This document shows, piece after piece, positions 57,439 through 64,000 of a stretch of DNA of 64,000 bases. Both the position numbers and the translations under genes were made by a program. The notes beneath the pieces were generated by a model that saw only the letters and a list, made by a program, of their open reading frames with translations, was not told where the DNA came from and made no database searches. The stretch is from Actinernus sp. WN-2022. Taxonomy: Eukaryota > Cnidaria > Anthozoa > Actiniaria > Actinernidae. Location: NCBI GenBank assembly GCA_030867875.1, contig JAOWCC010001634.1:136048365-136112364 (forward strand), read 5' to 3'. The first letter of the stretch is position 1. Each line of letters opens with the position of its first letter.

Positions 57439-58264
57439 TCTTATATAATAATACGCTAAGTGTGTGTGTGTGTGTGTGTCAGTCAGTGTGTGTGTGTGTC
57501 ATGCTCTTTCCCAGGGTCCCTCGATCGATTTCCTAATATGGAGGACGCGCGCGCGCTCGCGTCCGAAAATGGCGCCAAAAAGTGACGGCCACAGGTATTC
57601 TTCTGTCTTGGTCTTGGTTGCATTTGAGGAAAGAATGTTAAAAATAAATGAGTTTTCTCAAGTTCTACACTTAGTTGGGCGAGCGAGCCATCGAGCTTAC
57701 GGGAATCTGTTTTAGGGAAAACCTGGGCGAACAAGCCATCGAGTTTACGCGAATGTTTTACTTAGAGTTTAGGGAAAACCTATCGCCAAGCGAAGCGGCC
57801 GAAGTCAAACGACCGAACGAGGTAAGACCAGGTATTCAAACACAGTTAGAAATGTTGTCCGTGGAAAAGGCTGTTATTTTTTTAATTTTACAACTCTATG
57901 ATGTGTCTAATAGTAAGATATTTTGTCCATGTCTGTTTTCTGTATCCAGTTTCCTGTGTTCTTAGTCTTAGATATAAAACCAACTGTTTCGGCGACCAGA
58001 TTCGTTTTCGTCACACGAATTCATGTCTCGAGCTGCCTGTGACCGTCAGTTTTGGCACTTTTCCGACAATAATTGTGCTCATCGGTTTAAGAAATTAACT
58101 GAGATCCGTAAGATATTATTCCCTTTAAAAAAAATCAAAATACAACCTTGAAAATATCAACACGCTAAAAACATTGTGTCAGGAGTCAGTCAGCCGGCTA
58201 GACTATGTTACTATAATTTATCATATTTGTTGATTTCATGTGAGTTCCCGCGGGTCCCTGCTAG
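57439..58264 (+). mobile_element. Helitron-like non-autonomous element
   Basis: Starts TCTTATATAATAATACGC after an A. It ends with the palindrome CCCGCGGG, then TCCCTG and CTAG followed by T, matching the Helitron pattern (5' TC, 3' hairpin plus CTRR, A/T target). The left part holds a (TG)n microsatellite (57461-57499), and CATCGAG(C/T)TTACG(G/C)GAAT repeats inside. No Rep/helicase is encoded; frames of 83-96 codons are not recognised. Confidence 0.5.
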
Positions 58265-60084
58265 TTTATTATAATATTAGAATTTTGATAGCTACTAAAT
58301 ATTATTTTGTCAAAAATTTAACTTTAAAAAATTATAAACCCTTGTAATTTGAATTAACATGAACATGCAATGTATGTGTGAGCAGAGATTCTTAGTATTG
58401 ATAATAATCATTAGTCAATTAGTTATATGTCATGTTTTGCACATGTATCTGATTGTTAATGTTGGTATCATGAATGAAAACTCATTAACCTCCATAGCCA
58501 TCATGATTTTCCTTTCCCAAATACATTATCAAACATACATATTAAACTGAATCAACTCACATTCTTTCAATCAGCACTTACAATGTTAACTCTTCCTCAT
58601 TCAAAATTTGAGTTACAACACCAACACATACATGATTTACTTCTAAATTTCAGTTTTTGCATATTTTAATAATAACTTATTTTTAATGTTTCATAGATAC
58701 ATAAGTGTTCTTGTTTTTGTGGAGAATAAAGATGAAGAGAAGTGATATGGTGCTGAAAAGCATAGATTTTTCTAGTCTTAATTCCATATAGATGTGTTCC
58801 TTCCAATGCTGTTAATATATGGGGCCAGATAATTGTCATTTTTTTCTACATTAAAAATAAACAGGTTTAAAACACTTAGTCTCAAATAATGAGAAAGTAT
58901 ATAGATGAAAACTGTATACATTTGTGTTTGTTTTCATAGTTTGCTATATTTGCCTGACTTTGGGAAGAATAGAGATAGAGAGAAATAATGGTGTTTGAAG
59001 TCTGTATTTCAAAACAAGTAATCTGTGTAACCATGCAGGTGCTCCTTTACTATTTCGGTCCAGATATTCCAAAACAGCAAACAAACACGGAGTGAATTGG
59101 GAAGAGAATCAAGTTTTACTATTTTACAGGAAAATAAACAAGACCAGAGGTACTGCTTCTTTGCTTGATCTGCATAAAATGTGTATAAAAGCATTTTTAT
59201 GCAAAGCTTAGGTGAGAAAGTCCACATGCAGGCTCTTGATATGCACCTCTCTTACAAAACCACACAAAAATCCCACACAACATAATTAGTGTCAACCCAC
59301 TTCTAACATGAACAAAATTAAATGAACACAAAACTACTTTGCCAAAGGCATTCGATTACAACTATGTTTTATTGTTGGTTTTCTGAAAACAGAACGATTA
59401 TAACATATTTTTTTACATGTATATACAACACTTCATTTTAAAACAAAATGAAAATTCGTTTTCTTTGCATTGGTAAATCAGTCAACTAATTCGTCAAAAT
59501 GCCGATGTAATACCATAATAACCAAAATCAAGTGAAATATTGTATAATTTCCTGATAATAGCTCTGTAGATTTACTACAGTCTTTGGTAATGATCGCCGT
59601 TCCAGGATTTCTACTGCTGTAGACAGTCTAGTCACTACTGTAACTTCAAATGCTTCGTTTGAAAAATGGTATGAACATCTCGAATATGGTATTTTATATG
59701 TTGAAACACATTACCTCCTTAGTTCTCTACCGAAGTATAAAGCTTATATATTCACAAGTTTCCTTATTTTTGGCGTTTTTCCAGTCGCATTTGAACATTT
59801 CGAAATGGTTCGTTTTTCTTGAACACAGCGTTGAACGAGCAATTGTAGCGTTCTTTCTGTGGTCTGGATTATGTGTTATTTGGTCTCAGAGAAGCCACTG
59901 AAGAATATCAGTCCATGGTGTGAAGTAATAAAGTAATCGTGGTATTTCTTGAGCTGTGAGAGGTCCCTGAAAAAGAGCTACAATCCACTCCCGCTCGCCG
60001 GCCATCTTGATTCACTTCAGGATTCAATTTTAATAAAGTGGCTAGTGCGCATGCGCTCCGTTTTTCCGCTCTGTCGGGCAAAGA

Positions 60085-62303
60085 GGTGTAAGTTTTCAGT
60101 ACATAAGCTTAGGGTTTAATTCTGCGGGAAACTTTTGTTAAATAAATAATACTATATAATTCAAAAGTACGCTGAAGGATTCTCGTGCCATTAAAGCGCT
60201 TTTGATTTATATAAAAACAGGAATTTGATTCTCTTACAAAGAAAGTAACGCTAGTCAGGAAGTTTACGAGATCTGTAAGAAAAACAACTTCGTCATGAAT
60301 GGCGTGAATATTATGGATGTTTTTAAGATTGATTTCTTAAATTCTCGATATTAGAAAACTGCTAAAACAAGTAACGGCCCGACTGTACGTCATACTAGCT
60401 TTAATAGAAAAGTTCGCGCGGCTTTCGTGGAGAAATTTACCACTTCAGTCATAGTTGAAGTTGTAAACTGCTGGTGACGCTTTTGTTTTTTACTCGCGTG
60501 CGATCGAGGTTAACGTCAAACAGCAAAAACACATGGCGGACCTTGAATGTAGCCTGCGTGCAGACGTTCTCTCTCCCTGCAAAAATCGGGAAAGAGACGT
60601 CTGCGAAACGCCGTTGATAATCGTGTTCTGGGCACGTGTTTCTTCTCCAGTATTTGAGGACCGCGCGCTGATTGGCTGTTGACGGAGGATTGTCATAAAG
60701 TCATATATGATTGGCTAATAACTTCTTGAGATGACCCCATGTTTACTTTTCGAAACCCTTCATCCCGTAGTGTATTCATTTACAACAAACGTCTAGTTGT
60801 GTCTTATGTTTTACCTAGGAGCCCATTTTTTACTCGGGCCAGGCCTTTGGCCGGCTCGAGTCAGAAATCGCAAGTGTTTTTTTTTTTTTCCAAGTCGAGA
60901 TATTTCGCCCCCAACCAATCAGATGCCTTTTATTGTTTTGTGTGTCGATAGAAAAACTCAACACGTGATAGGATCAACCAATCAGATTCGATATCGCTCG
61001 GGACACTTCGGGACATTGCGGGTCGGTTAACTTATTTACATAACTACACAGTGAAAACAAGATGGCCACGGTGACCAGGAGAGATGTGAATTAAGGGGAG
61101 AGAAAGTCCGCCGCGGAGGAAATTTCTTTCAAATTTGGAGTGCCATCTCTCAAATGTAAACAGTTTCATGTTTTATTTAACTTCATTCGTTGGAAAGCCT
61201 TCCCAACAGGCTCAGGATATTTCAACTGGTGCCGGCCTTGTCGGAGCCGAAGGACCTCCACTGCCGGGCACTGGCTCCAGTCTGCGATTCATTCGACACG
61301 ATGAACACCACACGAGTACACTGGCCAAGACGGAAGCGAAGTTTTGCTGAAACCCAACGTTTCTTCGATGGAAATGGCAAGATGTTGAGTTTTTCTAGGA
61401 CTCTGGATGGAAATTTCTCACTTTTTACGAAAAGGGGAACGCACGTCAATTGCCTGACGAGTGACATGTGAAATAATTTCAACAGACATTTTGTAAGTAA
61501 ACCTACCAGATTGCATTCTGTTCAAAGTAATGTCATCAAATATAGCAGTAAATGGCCCGATTCCTGTTGTTCTAGGCAGCGTCGGCATTTTCACTCGGTC
61601 GCTTCATGACATGTAGAATTAATGAACACTAGAGTGTTACACGATCGAGAATAAAACTGCATGCAGATCAAGATAGATGACTTTATTTCACATTTTGAAC
61701 GACACATCCTAAATATTCACAAGGGATATAGGTATTAGCTAAAGGAAAAGTTACATGTATGCTACAATATAATAGCACCTGTGCTTCAGGACAGTGAAAT
61801 TAGAAATAATATTATCAGTCTCCATGAATCCTACTGAAAAGCATTGATTTAAAAAAATATATTAAACTATGGGTTGGTAAATCCTGCTAAAAAGAATCGT
61901 TTTCTAAAATATAAAAAAAACACTCAAATTAAGCAAATAAAAAAATAATCAAATAAAGCATATAAGTTCAGGGACAGTGTTATGTGAAGTTTATTTATTT
62001 TAATTACTGGGAGCAGTTGTAATAGAGTTTTTCTATATCCTTTGTTTTTCATAGACCACTGTTTTTCGTAGATTGCCGTTAATTATCATATTCTGAATAG
62101 ACGTCACCAGAGCGTAAAATGAGATTGCGACGTGCCTTTCACCCCGGAGATTCATACAGTTTAATTCAATATTTTTGCAAACACGATTCCCCTTTTCCAA
62201 GTTTTATCTTCGGAATTCTAGCGTTTATAATTGAATATCTAGAGATTCTGTGTGAGACAAGATCTTTTGAATTCCCTGTCCACCACCTATTCCATTCGAT
62301 GCC
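60085..62303. other. No supported gene; hairpin at 60560-60604
   Basis: GCAGACGTTCTCTCTCCC pairs with GGGAAAGAGACGTCTGC. Frames of 70-93 codons at 60739-61482 overlap one another on both strands without motifs. A similar CAGACGTCTCTCTCG string occurs at about 127. Confidence 0.5.
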
Positions 62304-63355
62304 TTGCTGGCGGGCATAGAGTGTTTTCTAGATGTTATTTCGCGATGGTTTGTCCCTATGAATGTGATCATTCGAAACCATTATGTGGCCAACCGCGGGC
62401 TGATCGCTAACAACTCAAGTGTGTGGAATACGCTGGCTGTTAACCCTGAGTGCTTCTGGTTGCTCACAGGTGAGACGCCTGGTAGTCTAGCGAGTGTTGT
62501 AGAACGAATAAGAGCCGAAATAGAAGCGCGACTACGAGACCCTCGGCGTCCTCGTAGGAGAGTGAGGCGAACCCGACCTAACGCGCTCTGTATTTATGAC
62601 AGAATTCTCATGACGTTTATTTGGTTAAGACAATACCATACGTTAACCGACGTTGGTCAGGAGTTTGGTGTATCGGCAAGCAATGTTCGTGATAATCTTT
62701 ACACAATCCAGTGCCAATCTTGTACGAAAACTACGTTCATCGGTATATATCATGGCACAATGAGAATGAGTGGGATGAGCAAAGAAATGAGTTCGAGGAG
62801 CTGCCAAATGCTGTAGGTGCCATAATTGATGCGTTTGCCGTTCAGATAAACAGGCCACAAGGTGCGGCCCAACGTTTGTACTACAGACGAGATCGAGGAT
62901 TTCATTTCCTAAACTTCCATGCTGTTGTTGACAAAGATGGTTATTTTCAATTTGTTCAAGGTGGATATTTGGGACATTCGACTGATGCGGGATTTTACGC
63001 ACGCTTGCCACACATAGGATTTGGACAGCAACTTCACCTTCCTCGCAACTCATACCTCTTTATAGCGGATGGGGGATATCCCGCAGTTTATCCTCTCATT
63101 ACACCATTCCGAAAACGGAGAGGAGGTGGCCTCGGATGCATTCAGACACAAGCGAATAGAGAGATAGCCATAGCAAGAGTCAGGGTTGAACATAGAATTG
63201 GAGATGTAAGGGTGTACCGTAGTACTCCTGGTAGATCTGGTAAATTTCGAGGTCGCAGGTATTATTTGCCTGTTGTTGTCACTGTTGTAGTAGCACTTGT
63301 AAATCGAAGACGAAGGCTAATGGCAAACATCAGAGCACGGTTTTTTGATGTATGA
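62304..63355 (+). pseudogene. PIF/Harbinger-like transposase, frameshifted
   Basis: The first frame (62304 to about 62705) contains the helix-turn-helix found in front of DDE_Tnp_4-type nucleases (YDRILMTFIWLRQYHTLTDV, FGVSASNVRDNLY). The second frame (62711-63355, 214 codons) contains the nuclease with D40 (VGAIIDAF), the LGHSTDAGFY block, D120 (FIADGGYP) and E160 (VRVEHRIG). The three acidic residues sit as in HARBI1/Harbinger proteins. A single frameshift near 62705-62715 separates the two halves, unless a tiny intron is there. Inverted ends and a 3-bp duplication were not found. No Myb-like partner gene is visible. Confidence 0.75.
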
Positions 63356-63419
63356 ACAAAAAGTATTCCTATACAAGGTACTCAGACGAATTAAACTATA
63401 GACTTGATACCATTTTGAT

Positions 63420-63478
63420 GCTTCGTCCCTTAAACCGCCGACCCCCGGCACAACAGACCGCTGAGCTAACTGGGAGGC
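63420..63478 (-). repeat. tRNA-like remnant
   Basis: The minus strand has a good box A (TTAGCTCAGCGGT) and a poor box B (GGTTTAAGGGA) about 30 bases later, with no paired acceptor stem. Probably a SINE or tRNA relic. Confidence 0.3.
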
Positions 63479-63515
63479 AGTTTAAATCAGTAATGTGGTA
63501 AGGGGGAGCTGTCCA

Positions 63516-63520
<5 letters not shown>

Positions 63521-63546
<26 letters not shown>

Positions 63547-63580
63547 CATGCCCGATAGGGCTAACTCCCCCCCCCCCCCC
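63521..63580. repeat. G26 and C14 homopolymers facing each other
   Basis: A run of 26 G (63521-63546) is followed 20 bp later by 14 C (63567-63580) and A9. The G and C runs could pair into a hairpin. Confidence 0.9.
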
Positions 63581-63609
63581 AAAAAAAAACCCTCTCCCGC
63601 CGTGCCCGT

Positions 63610-63960
63610 GTTTCTAAAGAGTTTTAGTAGAAACTTGCCATGGACTATTGCAATTATAAATCAGCGAATCTGATTGGCTCTCCGATCGTTGACTATTCGC
63701 CCGATAGTCAACTATCACGGGAAGCACGCGCTCAAGGACGAAGAATTTGGGATCCGCCTCGTTAACTATCAGCTTGTAGAAAACTTGGGCTTGTGGTCTA
63801 ATTTTAAATAGAAACACGGCTTTCGACCAATCAGAGCGCGTATTTTCTGTTATTTTATAAAGCTCCGTTTGGAATGGTTGATATTGATTGGAAATGAGAA
63901 AAAATGGAAACAATTGGTTCCAAGAACATGTAACGTAACCTGATCAGGGTCAAATATTCC
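63610..63960. repeat. Diverged hairpin-family sequence
   Basis: GACTATTCGCCCGATAGTCA and AACTATC-type strings recall the 37155-37605 family. The bounding GTTTCTAA and TAGAAAC strings occur at both sides. No gene is supported. Confidence 0.35.
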
Positions 63961-64000
63961 AAATGGACCTTTAGAAACAACCAGAAGTGGATTAATCAGA

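Larger units (their letters stand above)
54202..60075. mobile_element. 5.9-kb Mutator-like element with ~870-bp inverted repeats
   Basis: The arms 54202-55075 and 59205-60075 are inverted copies starting GACAGAGCGGAAAAACGGAG. GGGCAAAGA is duplicated exactly at 54193-54201 and 60076-60084. A 9-bp duplication with very long inverted repeats is the pattern of Mutator-like elements; Merlin (8-9 bp) usually has short ends. No MULE transposase was seen in the interior, so it is probably non-autonomous. The ends contain an AAGATGGCCGCC string and GCATGCGC. Nested inside are a 729-bp element and a Helitron-like unit. Mirror-image frames of 69-83 codons in the two arms only reflect the repeat. Confidence 0.88.

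Noticed and set aside
57464..57965. Frames beginning MCVCVSVSVCV and following
   Set aside because: The start is a (TG)n microsatellite, and the rest lies within the Helitron-like unit without known motifs.
61135..61482. Overlapping frames of 71-93 codons as a host exon
   Set aside because: Three frames on both strands compete, with no splice-site, domain or repeat support for any.
63420..63478. Functional tRNA gene
   Set aside because: Box A is good, but no acceptor stem pairs and box B is degenerate.

Overview
This is animal (metazoan) nuclear DNA, most likely from a stony coral. The basis is a spliced, cysteine-rich secreted gene (signal peptide, PAN/apple-like module, EGF-like module, fibrinogen-C-like module) that resembles the coral skeletal organic matrix protein SOMP5. 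It is surrounded by AT-rich DNA packed with the transposon mixture typical of anthozoans: several LINE lineages, Penelope-like elements with GIY-YIG ends, Tc1/mariner, Harbinger-like, TTAA-inserting, hAT-like and Mutator-like elements. There are no bacterial operons, ribosome binding sites or CRISPR arrays. Family names rest on motifs read by eye; no database search was possible.

Host genes. Copy 1 of the SOMP5-like gene is at 230-1619 (two coding exons, 383 aa, intact). Copy 2 lies about 48 kb downstream in the same orientation (48191-52919). Its second exon is intact and about 92% identical, but the signal-peptide exon has a 29-bp deletion, its donor site runs into 31 G, and a decayed LINE has expanded the 238-bp intron to 3.6 kb. 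A relic of a further C-terminal exon sits behind copy 1 (1855-1959).

Between and around the copies, roughly: 2362-6034, a 3.7-kb inverted-repeat element with a nested 730-bp element; 6047-11916, a candidate larger inverted-repeat unit holding LINE A (minus), itself hit by a TTAA element and a hAT-like MITE; 12765-13665, a LINE fragment; 14298-15965, LINE B; 15985-18300, a pseudogene of a multi-copy family ending in a tesmin/TSO1 CXC domain, with a LINE fragment inside; 18834-20227, a defective Tc1/mariner (DD37E-type spacing); 20608-21037 and 23760-24180, two copies of one MITE; 21695-25165, LINE C with an SGNH-type ORF1; 25180-27010, LINE D with an open 536-aa reverse transcriptase; 28114-28600, a 60-bp minisatellite; 29974-33402, a 3.4-kb inverted-repeat element with a nested foldback; 35-41 kb, minisatellites, hairpins, MITEs and a LINE relic; 41271-44106, two TTAA elements sharing one TTAA; 44.5-46.8 kb, a LINE end, two Penelope-like ends and a compound palindrome.

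After copy 2 come a short LTR plus pol tail (53145-53640), a 5.9-kb Mutator-like element with about 870-bp inverted repeats and a 9-bp target duplication (54202-60075), which contains a second copy of the 730-bp element and a Helitron-like unit, and a frameshifted Harbinger-like transposase (62304-63355). The genes do not form a pathway. The window shows a duplicated matrix-protein locus in which one copy is decaying amid repeated, datable transposon insertions.
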